A stretch of 62,784 bases of DNA from Burkholderia sp. Bp8992 (GTDB taxonomy: Bacteria; Pseudomonadota; Gammaproteobacteria; Burkholderiales; Burkholderiaceae). Below the pieces are notes generated by a model that was not told the origin of the DNA, ran no database searches, and saw only the letters and a program-made list of their open reading frames with translations. This document shows positions 28,458-37,142 of this stretch, one piece after another. Position numbers and translations under genes: made by a program. Within the stretch, counting starts at the first letter, position 1, and every line of letters starts with the position of its first letter. The stretch is from assembly GCF_003853705.1 (NCBI RefSeq), contig NZ_QTQI01000036.1:1-62784 (forward strand), written 5' to 3'.

Positions 28458-29420
28458 TCATCCATGTCGTGCGAGGTCATACAGATCCTGTGCGTTGCGC
28501 GCATAGCGGCGCGGCGCCATCCCCGACCATCGGTGGAACGCGCGCGCGAACGCCTTCTCCGACGTGTAGCCGACCCGCTCGGCAATCTCGATCAGCCGCA
28601 GCTTGCCGTGCGCGAGTTCGCCACTCGCCAGATACATTCGGTACGCGGTCAGGTGACCGATCGGCGTTTCGCCGACCAGCTCCGCAAAGCGTGCGCAAAA
28701 GCGCGAACGCGACATGCCGGCGTCGGCCGCGAGGCTCGCGAGCTGCCAGTTGCGGCGCGGATCGCGATGCATCAACGCCATCGCGCGGCCGATCTGCGGA
28801 TCGGTCAGGCCTCGCAGCCAGCCCGTGTGATTCGCCGACGACTGCAGGTGCGCGCGCAACAGCTGCACGAACAGCACGTCGGCCAGACGCGTCGCGGCAA
28901 TGGCCCAGCCGGGCTGGCACGCCATCGATTCCTCGATGAAGCTCTGCAGCGTGCTCGCGAGCCACGGTGCGACGGCCGCGTCGTTCGCGCGGACGTGGAT
29001 CAGCGGCGGCAGCACGGAGAACAGCGGGCTGCGCACGAGGTCCCGGTACACGACGATGCCCGTATAGAGCTCGCTGGTCGCGCCGCCGCCGCCCGCGACG
29101 AACTCGAGCGGCGTGTCGAAGCGCGGCCGGATGCCCTTGTCCGCCATCAGCGTGTCGAACGGCACGGGCGGCTCGTCGAGCGACGACGCCATTACGTGCT
29201 CGTCGCCGTGAGGCAGCAGCACGAAGTCGCCCGGCTCGACATGCACGGGCGCCGTGCCCGCGACCGACAGGAAGAACGGGTTGCCCGCACAGGTACGAAA
29301 CGGCGCGCCCGCGACGGCCGGCTTGCGGATCGCCCACGGCGCGCTCAGCGTGAAGCGCCCGGTGACGACCGCATCGGCCCGCAGGTCGGTCAGCACGTCG
29401 CTGAGAAGATCGGTCGTCAT
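28458..29420 (-). CDS. AraC family transcriptional regulator with cupin-type N-terminal domain
   Basis: 320 residues. The N-terminal half (about 10-200) is a Cupin_6-type domain (PFFLSVAGTAPVHVEPGDFVLLPHGDEHVM, abbreviated) as found in AraC regulators that sense small molecules. The C-terminal ~100 residues hold two helix-turn-helices (NWQLASLAADAGMSRSRFCARF, in two parts, and IEIAERVGYTSEKAFARAF). It is the last gene of the minus-strand run 2Fe-2S subunit - Mo hydroxylase - porin - AraC, 30 bp after the porin, and convergent with mdtC. Likely regulator of that unit (inference from position). Confidence 0.87.
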   Translation of the reverse strand: MTTDLLSDVLTDLRADAVVTGRFTLSAPWAIRKPAVAGAPFRTCAGNPFFLSVAGTAPVHVEPGDFVLLPHGDEHVMASSLDEPPVPFDTLMADKGIRPRFDTPLEFVAGGGGATSELYTGIVVYRDLVRSPLFSVLPPLIHVRANDAAVAPWLASTLQSFIEESMACQPGWAIAATRLADVLFVQLLRAHLQSSANHTGWLRGLTDPQIGRAMALMHRDPRRNWQLASLAADAGMSRSRFCARFAELVGETPIGHLTAYRMYLASGELAHGKLRLIEIAERVGYTSEKAFARAFHRWSGMAPRRYARNAQDLYDLARHG

Positions 29421-29450
29421 CGTCGAAGCCTCCGGGGGTGCGCCGCCGCG

Positions 29451-30542
29451 TCAGAAGCGCTGCTGGATGCCCGCCATCACACCGACCTGATTCTGGCCGG
29501 TGCCGACGGTGCCGCCGGCCGCCACCGCCGACGTGCCGAGTGCGCTGTTCGTCATGTAGCCGACGGACGTATAGATCATCGTACGCTTCGACAGGCTGTA
29601 GTTCGCGCGTGCGACGAACAGGTTCGAGTCGTAGCGGCCGCGCAGCAGGTAGCGCACGGCCTGTGCGTCGAATGATAGCGCCGGCGACGCGTAGACCGTG
29701 CCGCCCGCGAAGAAGATGTCCGACTGGCTGTGCGCGGCGGCCGCCGTGTTGCGGCGGATCCAACCCGCGCCGAGCTTCGCGATGCCGAATTTCACGTACG
29801 CGTCGACGATCGTGCGCGTGTCCGTATAGGCGGGGCTCGACAGCGGTGCCGACGCGCCGGTGCCGCCGTGCATCACGTCATACGAAGCGGCCGCGCCGAA
29901 TTGCGGCGCGTCGTACGCGACCATCATCGTGTACTGCCGGCATGCAACGGGGTCGCCCGGCACGTTGCCCGCGCAGTTCGTGGCCGACGGGCCGGCCGGC
30001 CCCGCGCCGTCGCGGCCGGTACTGTAGGTGCCGCCGAGCGTCAGTCCGCCGAAGTGGCCGAGATAGCCGATCGCGTTGTCGCTGCGTGCGTTCGGCAGGT
30101 AGCTGTCGAAGCTCGCCATCGAGTGGATCGACGGGCCGATCACGTCGGCATTGAGCAGTACCAGCATCGACATGTTCATCTGCCGGCCGAGCGTGAGCGC
30201 GCCGTACGGCGACTCGATGCCGACGTTCGCCTGCCGGCCGAAGATCCGGCCGCCGTAGTTCAGCGCACCGGAATTCAACGCGAAGCCGTTTTCGAGCACG
30301 AAGAACGTCCGGTAGCCGCCGCCGAGATCCTCGACGCCGCGCAACCCGAAGCGCGACGGCACTTCACCGGTCAGCGACGGCATGCCGGCGACCGCGCCGC
30401 CACCCGCCGCGTTGTTGTAGTACTGCACGCCGGTATCGACGATGCCGTACAGCGTCACGCTGCCCTGCGCGAACGCGCCCGGCGATGCGGCGGCGGCCGC
30501 CGCCAACGAGACGGCCGTCGCGGCCGAGCGAAAGGTTTTCAT
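29451..30542 (-). CDS. Gram-negative general porin (Burkholderia OpcP/OmpC type)
   Basis: 363 residues. Signal peptide ending SPGAFA-Q, then the typical opening QGSVTLYGIVDTGVQYYNN of betaproteobacterial trimeric porins. Further markers are FGLRGVEDLGGGYRTFFVLENGF, GRQANVGIESPYGALTLGRQ and the C-terminal strand ending GIQQRF, with terminal Phe needed for BAM assembly. It forms a 16-stranded outer-membrane channel for small hydrophilic solutes. Its place between a molybdenum hydroxylase and an AraC regulator suggests that it admits the substrate of that enzyme (inference). ATG at 30542. Confidence 0.92.
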   Translation of the reverse strand: MKTFRSAATAVSLAAAAAASPGAFAQGSVTLYGIVDTGVQYYNNAAGGGAVAGMPSLTGEVPSRFGLRGVEDLGGGYRTFFVLENGFALNSGALNYGGRIFGRQANVGIESPYGALTLGRQMNMSMLVLLNADVIGPSIHSMASFDSYLPNARSDNAIGYLGHFGGLTLGGTYSTGRDGAGPAGPSATNCAGNVPGDPVACRQYTMMVAYDAPQFGAAASYDVMHGGTGASAPLSSPAYTDTRTIVDAYVKFGIAKLGAGWIRRNTAAAAHSQSDIFFAGGTVYASPALSFDAQAVRYLLRGRYDSNLFVARANYSLSKRTMIYTSVGYMTNSALGTSAVAAGGTVGTGQNQVGVMAGIQQRF

Positions 30543-30629
30543 TGAAGTCTCCAGACCTGTTGTGTAGTTATGCTTGATATGGGCGGCGACGCGCGCGGCG
30601 GCACCGGCCCGTGGGGGATACGCGGTCGT

Positions 30630-32798
30630 TCAGGTCGCGAGCGGCGTATCGAACGGCATCGCGCGCGGCCGCTCGCCGGTCGCGCACCAGATCGCATCGG
30701 CGACGGCCGGTGCGACGGGCGGCAACGCGACTTCGCCGCAGCCTTGCGGATCGCGATCGCTGTCGACGATCACCACCTCGATCCTCGGCATCCCGGCCAG
30801 GCCGAGCAGCGGATAGTCGGCGAAATTGCGCTGCACGACCGCGCCGTGCTCGAACGTGATCTCGCTCCTGAACGTGTTGGTCAGCGCGAAGCCGACGCCG
30901 CCTTCAACCATCTCGCGAATCAGCAGCGGATTGATCGCACGCCCGCAATCAATGCCGCACACGATCCGTTCGAGCTTCACGTTGCCACCCGTCACGCGCA
31001 CCTCGGCGATCGTCGCGACGTACGTGCTGAACGCACCGCCGCGCCCCGTGTACAGCGAATATGCGACGCCGCGCGACTGGCCGGCCGGCGCGCGGTCGAA
31101 CCAGTTCGCGCGCGCGGCCGTCGCGTCGAGCACGCGTAGCGCGAGCGGGTCGCGCTTCAGCAACGCGCGCCGATAACGCACGGGGTCGGCCCGCACCGTG
31201 TGCGCGAGCTCGTTCACGAAGCTCTCGAGGAAAAACACCGTCGACGTGCTGCCGACGCTGCGCATGAAGCTGACCGGGATCGGCTGCATCACCGTGACCG
31301 AGTCGACCAGCAGGTTCGGCACGTCGTAGCAAAGGTCGTACAGGCCGTCGAGCATCGTCTCGTCCCAGCCGCCCGCCTTCTCGTAGCGGTCGCGCTTGAT
31401 CGCCGCATACAGCGAGTGACCGGCAACGCGCGCATGCAGCGCGACCGGCAGCCCGTCGCTGCCGAGCGCCGCGCGGAACCGCGCGGACGCGCACGGTCGA
31501 TAGAAGCCGTGACGGATGTCGTCCTCGCGCGAGCGGATCACCTTCACGGGTCGCCCGACCGCCTTCGACGCAACGGCCGCGTGCACGACGAAATCGGGCA
31601 CGTACTTGCGGCCGAAGCTGCCGCCGAGAAACGTCGTGTTGACGATGACCTTCCCGACCGGCACGCCGAACAGCGCCGACAGCGTCCAGCGCACCTTGTC
31701 CTGCCCCTGGATCGGCCCCCACACCTCGATCTCGTCCGCCCGCACGTGCACGGTCGCGTTGACGGGCTCCATCGTCGCGTGAACGATGTACGGCGTGTGG
31801 TAGTCGGCCTCGACGATCCGGCCGGCTTCGGCGAGATGGCGCATCGGCTCGCCGATCTGCGTGGCGACGACCGCGTGTTCCGCCTGCAGCGCACCCTTGC
31901 GCTGTGCGAGGATCGTTGCACTGTCGAACGCCGGTGTCGAACCCGCCTCCCAGACGATGTCCGCCGCGTCGCACGCCTTCTTTGCCTGCCAATAGGTGTG
32001 CGCGACCACGATCACCGCGTCCTTCGCGAGCACGACGTCCGCGACGCCCGGCATCGCGCGCAATGCGTCGCGATTCTTCACGGCCGTCGGTCGGCCGTTC
32101 AGCGTCGGTGCCATCGTCAGCGCGCCGACCAGCATGTCGGGCACCTGCACGTCGATCCCGTAGATCGCGCTGCCGTCGACCTTCGCGGGCACGTCGAGCT
32201 TGTGCAGCGGGCGCCCGATCAGCGTGTGCGCGGACGCCGGCTTCAGCCGCGGTTGCGCGTCGTGCGGCAGCTTCGCGGCGGCGTCGACGAGTTCCCCATA
32301 CGACAGCGACCGGCCGCTCGGCGCATGGATCACGCGGCCGTCGCGCGTCACGCACTGCGTGTCGCGCACGCCGAGCCGCACGGCGCCGGCACGCAGGAAC
32401 GCCGAGCGCGCCTGCGCGCCGGCGATGCGCAGCCGCGTGTAGAACATCGTCGCCGACATCGACGCGCCGACGAACTGCTGCGGCGCCTCGTTCGCGGCGT
32501 CGATCCGGTACGCGTCGCGCCCCGTGACGAACTCGACTGTCACGCTGCGCCAGTCGGCATCCATCTCGTCGGCGAGCACTTGCGGCAGCCCCGTGTAGAC
32601 GCCCTGCCCGACTTCCGCCTGCGACAGGCCGATGATCGTGCTGCCGTCGGCGTCGACGCGCACCCAGTCGTTGATCTCGCGAAAGCGCGCGCCGTCGCCG
32701 GCCGCCTGCACGACGTCGCCGATCGCAAGCGGCAGCAGCAGGCTTCCCGCGAGCGCGACGCCGCCTTTCAGGAACACACGCCGCGGCACATTCGACAC
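30630..32798 (-). CDS. Molybdopterin-dependent aldehyde/isoquinoline oxidoreductase large subunit, Tat-exported
   Basis: 722 residues of the xanthine dehydrogenase superfamily, IorB-like branch. The N-terminus has a twin-arginine signal RRVFLKGGVALAGSLLLPLA. The body shows VGQGVYTGLPQVLADEMD, FLGGSFGRKYVPDF, and near the C-terminus QGCGEVALPPVAPAVADA, whose Glu is the family catalytic base. It hydroxylates N-heterocycles or oxidises aldehydes in the periplasm, passing electrons to the 2Fe-2S subunit and then to a cytochrome. The GTG at 32798 is taken as start, 20 bp after the small subunit stop; no in-frame ATG precedes the Tat motif. No separate FAD subunit and no cytochrome subunit lie in the unit. 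Substrate unknown. Confidence 0.85.
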   Translation of the reverse strand: MSNVPRRVFLKGGVALAGSLLLPLAIGDVVQAAGDGARFREINDWVRVDADGSTIIGLSQAEVGQGVYTGLPQVLADEMDADWRSVTVEFVTGRDAYRIDAANEAPQQFVGASMSATMFYTRLRIAGAQARSAFLRAGAVRLGVRDTQCVTRDGRVIHAPSGRSLSYGELVDAAAKLPHDAQPRLKPASAHTLIGRPLHKLDVPAKVDGSAIYGIDVQVPDMLVGALTMAPTLNGRPTAVKNRDALRAMPGVADVVLAKDAVIVVAHTYWQAKKACDAADIVWEAGSTPAFDSATILAQRKGALQAEHAVVATQIGEPMRHLAEAGRIVEADYHTPYIVHATMEPVNATVHVRADEIEVWGPIQGQDKVRWTLSALFGVPVGKVIVNTTFLGGSFGRKYVPDFVVHAAVASKAVGRPVKVIRSREDDIRHGFYRPCASARFRAALGSDGLPVALHARVAGHSLYAAIKRDRYEKAGGWDETMLDGLYDLCYDVPNLLVDSVTVMQPIPVSFMRSVGSTSTVFFLESFVNELAHTVRADPVRYRRALLKRDPLALRVLDATAARANWFDRAPAGQSRGVAYSLYTGRGGAFSTYVATIAEVRVTGGNVKLERIVCGIDCGRAINPLLIREMVEGGVGFALTNTFRSEITFEHGAVVQRNFADYPLLGLAGMPRIEVVIVDSDRDPQGCGEVALPPVAPAVADAIWCATGERPRAMPFDTPLAT

Positions 32799-32817
32799 GT
32801 CCGGTGCCTGCCCCGCA

Positions 32818-33258
32818 TCAGCCGGCCGCGACATGGATCGCCTCGCGAATGCGTTGGTAGGTCGCGCAGCGGCACAGGTTCGTGACGGCCTCGTCGATCT
32901 GCGCGTCGGTCGGCTTGCGGTGCTGCGCGAGCAGCGCGGCAGTGGCCATGACCATTCCCGACTGGCAGTAGCCGCACTGCGGCACGTCCTTCTCGATCCA
33001 CGCACGCTGCACCGGGTGCGAGCGATCGTGCGACAGCCCCTCGATCGTCGTGACCGACCGGCCCGCGACACTCGCGGCCGGCAGCACGCACGAGCGCGCG
33101 GCCTCGCCGTCGAGATGCACGGTGCACGCGCCGCATGCGCCGATGCCGCAGCCGTATTTGGTACCGGTGAGCCGGGCCGAGTCGCGAATGACCCACAGCA
33201 GCGGCGTATCGGGATCACCGTCGAAATCGAACGGCTGGCCGTTCAGCGTGAAGCGCAT
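32818..33258 (-). CDS. 2Fe-2S subunit of the molybdenum hydroxylase (IorA-like)
   Basis: 146 residues, the normal size. The N-terminal plant-type ferredoxin domain has [15 protein letters not shown] with a fourth Cys in ARSC (cluster II-type binding in family numbering). The C-terminal helical domain has CGYCQSGM and [10 protein letters not shown]. It shuttles electrons from molybdopterin in the large subunit. The ATG at 33258 has GGGAGA upstream and gives the canonical [10 protein letters not shown] start. It has no Tat signal of its own and is presumably carried out with the large subunit. First gene of the unit; the perfect dyad at 33289-33307 lies just upstream. Confidence 0.9.
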   Translation of the reverse strand: MRFTLNGQPFDFDGDPDTPLLWVIRDSARLTGTKYGCGIGACGACTVHLDGEAARSCVLPAASVAGRSVTTIEGLSHDRSHPVQRAWIEKDVPQCGYCQSGMVMATAALLAQHRKPTDAQIDEAVTNLCRCATYQRIREAIHVAAG

Positions 33259-33288
33259 CGTCTGTCTCCCTGTCGTGCATCGCCGGTT

Positions 33289-33307
33289 CGTCATCCGGCG
33301 GATGACG
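33289..33307. promoter_or_regulatory. Perfect dyad, operator candidate before the Mo-hydroxylase unit
   Basis: CGTCATCC, spacer GGC, GGATGACG: 8 + 3 + 8 bases with exact symmetry, 30 bp upstream of the 2Fe-2S subunit start codon, between it and the divergent VOC gene. Position and symmetry suit a repressor site overlapping the promoter or transcript start. Confidence 0.45.
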
Positions 33308-33523
33308 GCGATGGTTGACAGAGATTCTTGGCGGCGCAAAAAGCCGCGCCAATGACCTTTGCTCCCGAAAAAGTAGCCGATCGTCCAGATCGTTTCAGCC
33401 GACGAATCGCGCTCGGTTGCCGAAGTTGACGCCGCGTTTGCCTCGGATCCGGCTTGCACGCCGGCGACGATCAACTATCGTGTGTCCATGACCACCCTCG
33501 CGCCCCCTCGCCGGGAATCCGCC

Positions 33524-33907
33524 ATGAACGTCCAGTTGAACCATACGATCGTCTGGTGCCGCGACAAGCGCGCGTCGAGCCGCTTCCTCACCGAACTCCT
33601 GGAACTGCCGCCGCCGACGCCGTTCGGCGCGATGCTGGTCGTCGCGCTCGACAACGGCGTGTCGCTCGATTTCTATGAGCAGGCGGGAGAAATCCGGTCG
33701 CAGCATTACGCGTTCCTGCTCGACGAGGCTGGCTTCGATCGCGTGCTGGCGCGCATCCGCGAGCGCGGGCTCGCGCACTGGGCCGATCCGGCGAAGCGGC
33801 AGCCCGGCGACATCTACCGCCACAACGGCGGCCGCGGCGTGTACTTCGACGATCCGGACGGTCACTTCCTCGAAGTGATGACACGGCCGTATGCGCTGAA
33901 CGGCTAG
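33524..33907 (+). CDS. VOC family (glyoxalase/dioxygenase-fold) protein
   Basis: 127 residues from the ATG at 33524. Two beta-alpha-beta-beta-beta modules: LNHTIVWCRDKRASSRFLTELL at the start, then YAFLLDEAGFDRVLARIRERG and the closing RGVYFDDPDGHFLEVMTRPY typical of the vicinal oxygen chelate fold. The His near the start (LNHTIV) and the Glu in HFLEVM are at metal-ligand positions. The exact activity cannot be told. An upstream GTG at 33482 or ATG at 33488 would add a Pro/Arg-rich leader; 33524 is preferred for the GGGA seven to eight bases before it and the family-like start. Confidence 0.82.
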   Translation: MNVQLNHTIVWCRDKRASSRFLTELLELPPPTPFGAMLVVALDNGVSLDFYEQAGEIRSQHYAFLLDEAGFDRVLARIRERGLAHWADPAKRQPGDIYRHNGGRGVYFDDPDGHFLEVMTRPYALNG

Positions 33908-33914
33908 TGCGGCA

Positions 33915-33933
33915 GGCCGGCGTTGCGCCGGCC
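33915..33933. terminator. GC-rich hairpin between convergent genes
   Basis: GGCCGGCG-TTG-CGCCGGCC, a perfect 8-bp stem eight bases after the VOC stop. No U-tract follows, so it may only slow polymerase or protect the 3' end. Confidence 0.35.
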
Positions 33934-33989
33934 CGTGTGGTGCGGCGCGGATGCCGCCCGGCTTCGGACGGCACCCGGCACGGCTGCCG

Positions 33990-35432
33990 TTACTCGGCAG
34001 CGGCTGCCGTCTTGCGCGGCCGACGCGCGCGCGGTGCGGCCTTGCGGGCCGGCTTCTTCCTGGCAGCGGCCGGCGCTTCGGCAGCGGCTTCCACATGAGC
34101 TTCGACCGGCGCCGCGTCATGCGACGGCTGCGCGGCGGCAAGCTCGCCGCCGGCATCGCCCGCTGCCGGCTCGGCGTCGTGCGTCACGGCCACGTGCGGC
34201 GCGCCGCCCTGCTCCGCGTCGCGATGCGCGCCGTCGTCAGGCTTGCCGTGCGCATGCTTGTCGCCGCCGTGCTTCGCCGCGCCGGCGCTCTTCGCGGCGG
34301 CGCCCTTTTTCGTGCCGGTCTTCTTCGCCGCGCTCTTGCGTGCCCGCTTGCGGCCTTCCTGCGCTTCGCCGTGGGCCTCGCTCGCTTCGATCGCTTCGAT
34401 CGTTTCTGCAGGTGCAACCGGCACGGCGTCGGCGACGTCGTCCAGCTCCGCCGCTTCCGCCTCGACCTGCACGCTTTCGTGCACGACCGCTTCCGCCCGC
34501 TGGCCGCGACGTTGCGCATGGCGCCCGGCCCGCGCCGGCTCTGCCGCACGCGTGCCGTGGTGCGCGCCGCCGTCGCCGGCCGTCGCGACATGCTCGACGG
34601 CCGCCGGCTGGCGGGCCCGCGACACGAACGCGCCCGACTTGTCGTCACGGCCCACTTCGAGCAGGCCGCGCGCCTGCGCTTCGTCGAGCAGGTTGCCGAA
34701 CGCGCGGAACCCGTAGTATGACTCGTTGAAATCCGGCTTGCGGCGCTTGATCGCGCTCTTGAGCACCGACGCCCAGATCTTGCCGACGTCGTCGCGCTCC
34801 GACGCGAGCGCATCGAACGTCTCGACCGCCAGGGCGATCGCCTCGGCCTTGCGTGCGTCCATGTCGTGCTTGCGCGACGACGGCTCGTCGGGCCGCTTCG
34901 CGCCGCCGTTGCCCGCACGCTGCTGCTGTTCGCGCTTCGCGAGCGCGCGCTGCTGCTCGCGCACCAGGTCGTCGTAGAAGATGAATTCGTCGCAGTTCGC
35001 GACCAGCAGGTCCGACGTCGATTTCTTCACGCCGACGCCGATCACCTTCTTCGCGTTCTCGCGCAGCTTCGACACGAGCGGCGAAAAGTCCGAATCGCCG
35101 CTGATGATCACGAACGTGTCGACGTGCGACTTCGTGTAGCAGAGGTCGAGCGCGTCGACGACGAGCCGGATGTCGGCCGAATTCTTGCCCGACTGGCGCA
35201 CGTGCGGAATCTCGATCAGCTCGAAGCTCGCCTCGTGCATCGACGCCTTGAAGCCCTTGTAGCGATCCCAGTCGCAATAAGCCTTCTTCACGACGATGCT
35301 GCCCTTCAGCAGCAGGCGCTCCAGCACGGGCTTGATGTCGAATTTCTCGTACTTCGCGTCGCGCACGCCGAGCGCGACGTTCTCGAAGTCGCAGAACACG
35401 GCCATGCTGACGTTGTCCAGGGGTAATGCCAT
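33990..35432 (-). CDS. NYN domain - LOTUS/OST-HTH protein with histone H1-like C-terminal tail
   Basis: 480 residues. Residues ~8-165 are an NYN (PIN-like nuclease) domain: VFCDFENVALGVRD, ADIRLVVDALDLCY and FVIISGDSDFSPLVSKLRE carry the conserved Asp cluster that binds metal. Residues ~195-275 form an OST-HTH/LOTUS RNA-binding domain (AVETFDALASERDDVGKIWAS, YYGFRAFGNLLDEAQ). The last ~200 residues are low-complexity Ala/Lys/Glu/His, with AAKKTGTKKGAAAKSAGAAK and RKKPARKAAPRARRPRK, resembling histone H1-type nucleic-acid-binding tails. Probably an RNA-processing or RNA-silencing factor; the family is poorly studied in bacteria. ATG at 35432 with GGAG upstream. Confidence 0.86.
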   Translation of the reverse strand: MALPLDNVSMAVFCDFENVALGVRDAKYEKFDIKPVLERLLLKGSIVVKKAYCDWDRYKGFKASMHEASFELIEIPHVRQSGKNSADIRLVVDALDLCYTKSHVDTFVIISGDSDFSPLVSKLRENAKKVIGVGVKKSTSDLLVANCDEFIFYDDLVREQQRALAKREQQQRAGNGGAKRPDEPSSRKHDMDARKAEAIALAVETFDALASERDDVGKIWASVLKSAIKRRKPDFNESYYGFRAFGNLLDEAQARGLLEVGRDDKSGAFVSRARQPAAVEHVATAGDGGAHHGTRAAEPARAGRHAQRRGQRAEAVVHESVQVEAEAAELDDVADAVPVAPAETIEAIEASEAHGEAQEGRKRARKSAAKKTGTKKGAAAKSAGAAKHGGDKHAHGKPDDGAHRDAEQGGAPHVAVTHDAEPAAGDAGGELAAAQPSHDAAPVEAHVEAAAEAPAAARKKPARKAAPRARRPRKTAAAAE

Positions 35433-35560
35433 GTGTACTCCAACCGGTGGGCCGACGCGTTGTATGACGGTGCGGCAAAAAAAGCATCGCGCACATGATA
35501 GCCGGTCGGCGCGTCATTCCCGCATCCGTGTGAACGAATGAACGCCCGCCGCCCGAATGC

Positions 35561-35590
35561 CCGATGCCGGTATGCCCGATGCCGGTATGC
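35561..35590. repeat. 15-bp tandem duplication in the intergenic region
   Basis: CCGATGCCGGTATGC occurs twice in direct succession (35561-35575 and 35576-35590), preceded by a partial third copy CCGAATGC. It lies about 100 bp upstream of the NAD(P)-binding protein gene. Confidence 0.6.
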
Positions 35591-35693
35591 CCCTTAATAC
35601 ACACCCGCCGTCGGGGCAAATCGACATTACACTTGAGTTATCGGTCGTCCGTCCCTATCTGGACGGAAGACGCATCGAGCAAGGAGCGGTTTC

Positions 35694-36323
35694 ATGACGA
35701 CGAAGGTACTGCTGATTGGCGCGACCGGCCGAACGGGCCAGGCCTGCGCGGATCTGCTGCTCAAGCAGCCGGAGTTCGAGGTCACGGCGCTCGTGCGCCG
35801 GCACGGCTATGCGCTGGCGGGCGCACGGGTCGTCGAGGCCGATCTGACGAACGATTTCTCGCACGCATTCCAGGGCATCACGCACGTGATCTACGCGGCC
35901 GGCTCGGCCGAATCGGACGGCGCGACCGAAGAGGAACAGGTCGACCGCGACGCGGTGGCCCGCGCGGCCGAATACACGCTGGCCTACAACGCGCAGAAGC
36001 TCGTGGTGATCAGCTCGCTGTCGGCCTACCGGCCCGAGCTGGCGCCGGACGCGCTGCGCCATTATTCGCAGATGAAGCGCGAAGGCGACGACCGCGTGGC
36101 CGCGTCGGGCGTCGACTACGTGATCCTGCGCCCGGGCCCGCTCACCGACGATCCGGGCGTCGGCAAGATCGCGCTGACCGACGCATGGCTCGATCCCGCG
36201 CCGCCCGTATCGCGCCAGGACGTTGCATGGGCCGCGATCGAGGCGATCAAGCTCGGTATCTCGCGCAAGATCGTCGGCTTCGTCGGCGGCAGCGTGCCGA
36301 TCGAGCAGGCATTGCGCGCGTAG
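35694..36323 (+). CDS. NAD(P)-binding (atypical SDR/NmrA-like) protein
   Basis: 209 residues. The Rossmann fingerprint GATGRTG is at residues 9-15 (VLLIGATGRTGQACADLLL), followed by VTALVRR, VVEADLTND, VIYAAGSAESDG and LVVISSLSAYRP. It is an atypical short-chain dehydrogenase of the SDR_a5 type, often redox-sensing or flavin-reductase-like; no reaction can be assigned. ATG at 35694 with AAGGAG at ideal distance. It is a single gene, convergent with the peroxiredoxin. Confidence 0.85.
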   Translation: MTTKVLLIGATGRTGQACADLLLKQPEFEVTALVRRHGYALAGARVVEADLTNDFSHAFQGITHVIYAAGSAESDGATEEEQVDRDAVARAAEYTLAYNAQKLVVISSLSAYRPELAPDALRHYSQMKREGDDRVAASGVDYVILRPGPLTDDPGVGKIALTDAWLDPAPPVSRQDVAWAAIEAIKLGISRKIVGFVGGSVPIEQALRA

Positions 36324-36387
36324 CAGCCGGCCGGGCGCCGCCGCCCGGCTGCGCGTGTTCCCGTGTCGCCGGCCCGCACGGCGGGCC
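36323..36387. terminator. Two stacked hairpins between convergent genes
   Basis: GCAGCC..GGGCG-CCGC-CGCCC..GGCTGC (36323-36352) and GGCCCGC-ACG-GCGGGCC (36371-36387) fill the 85 bp between the NAD(P)-binding gene stop and the peroxiredoxin stop. No strong U-tracts; a weak bidirectional terminator is possible. Confidence 0.35.
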
Positions 36388-36408
36388 GCGTCGACCTCCA
36401 GGGTGCGC

Positions 36409-36957
36409 TTACTGCTTCGGATGCGCGTCGGCCCACGCCTTCACGGCGGCGAGCGTGTTCTCGACGTGCTTGTCGGGCGACAGGCTCGTATATTCGTAGA
36501 GCACCTTCCCTTCCGGCGAGATCACGTACGACACGCGATTCGCGCGATCGAGCGCCGGCAGCTTCGCGTCGTATTCACGGATGATCTTCGCGTCCGGATC
36601 GGCCGCGACCGGGAACTTGCTCCGGCACTCGCTCACCGAGAACTTCGTCAGCGTGTCGATATTGTCGGCCGATACGCCGATCACCGTCGCGCCGTAAGCC
36701 TTGTAACGGTCGACCGCATCCGCGAACGCATGCGCCTCGATCGTGCAGCCCTTCGTGAACGCGGCCGGGTAGAAATACAGCACGACCGGCCCCTGCTTCA
36801 GCGCGTCCGCGAGCGAGTACGTGTAAGTCTTGCCGCCCAGCGACGCCTGCGTCGTGAAATCCGGCGCCGCGGCGCCCGGCTTCAGTTCCGCCTGCGCCAA
36901 CAGCGCATGGCCGGCCACCAGCGCCGCCACGGCGCCCAGCAACAGTTTTCGCTTCAT
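36409..36957 (-). CDS. Periplasmic peroxiredoxin (AhpC/TSA-BCP family)
   Basis: 182 residues. The signal peptide (LLLGAVAALVAGHALLAQA) directs it to the periplasm. The thioredoxin-like fold has PAAFTKGCTIEAHAFADAV with the peroxidatic Cys (about residue 79) and a second Cys in SVSECRSKFPV (about 113) that could resolve it. It reduces hydroperoxides. The ATG at 36957 is chosen because GAGGA lies at proper distance; an ATG four codons upstream has none. Monocistronic and convergent with the preceding gene. Confidence 0.86.
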   Translation of the reverse strand: MKRKLLLGAVAALVAGHALLAQAELKPGAAAPDFTTQASLGGKTYTYSLADALKQGPVVLYFYPAAFTKGCTIEAHAFADAVDRYKAYGATVIGVSADNIDTLTKFSVSECRSKFPVAADPDAKIIREYDAKLPALDRANRVSYVISPEGKVLYEYTSLSPDKHVENTLAAVKAWADAHPKQ

Positions 36958-37142
36958 CTGCGTCCTCATTTCTTATAAAGTCAGCCTCAATGTAGGCCAT
37001 GCCGGCGTTCGCCTGTCGAACACCCGGTATGCGATCCGGACCAGCGGCAGCGCCATCCGCGGCCGGCCCGTTAAAGATTCCGCACAGTCTGCCGTTAATC
37101 CTTGCGGACAACCGGTTCCAGCCCTTCACGTCAGCGAGAAAC

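Noticed and set aside
22739-28939. A 2,066-codon frame on the plus strand overlapping mdtB and mdtC
   Set aside because: Out-of-frame reading of the pump genes; no motif and a low-complexity Arg/Ala/Asp composition.
36999-37142. Earlier in-frame start for the PAS-GGDEF-EAL protein
   Set aside because: The added 48 residues are Pro/Ala/Arg-rich, lie in the promoter region facing the peroxiredoxin gene, and have no ribosome site; the ATG at 37143 is better.
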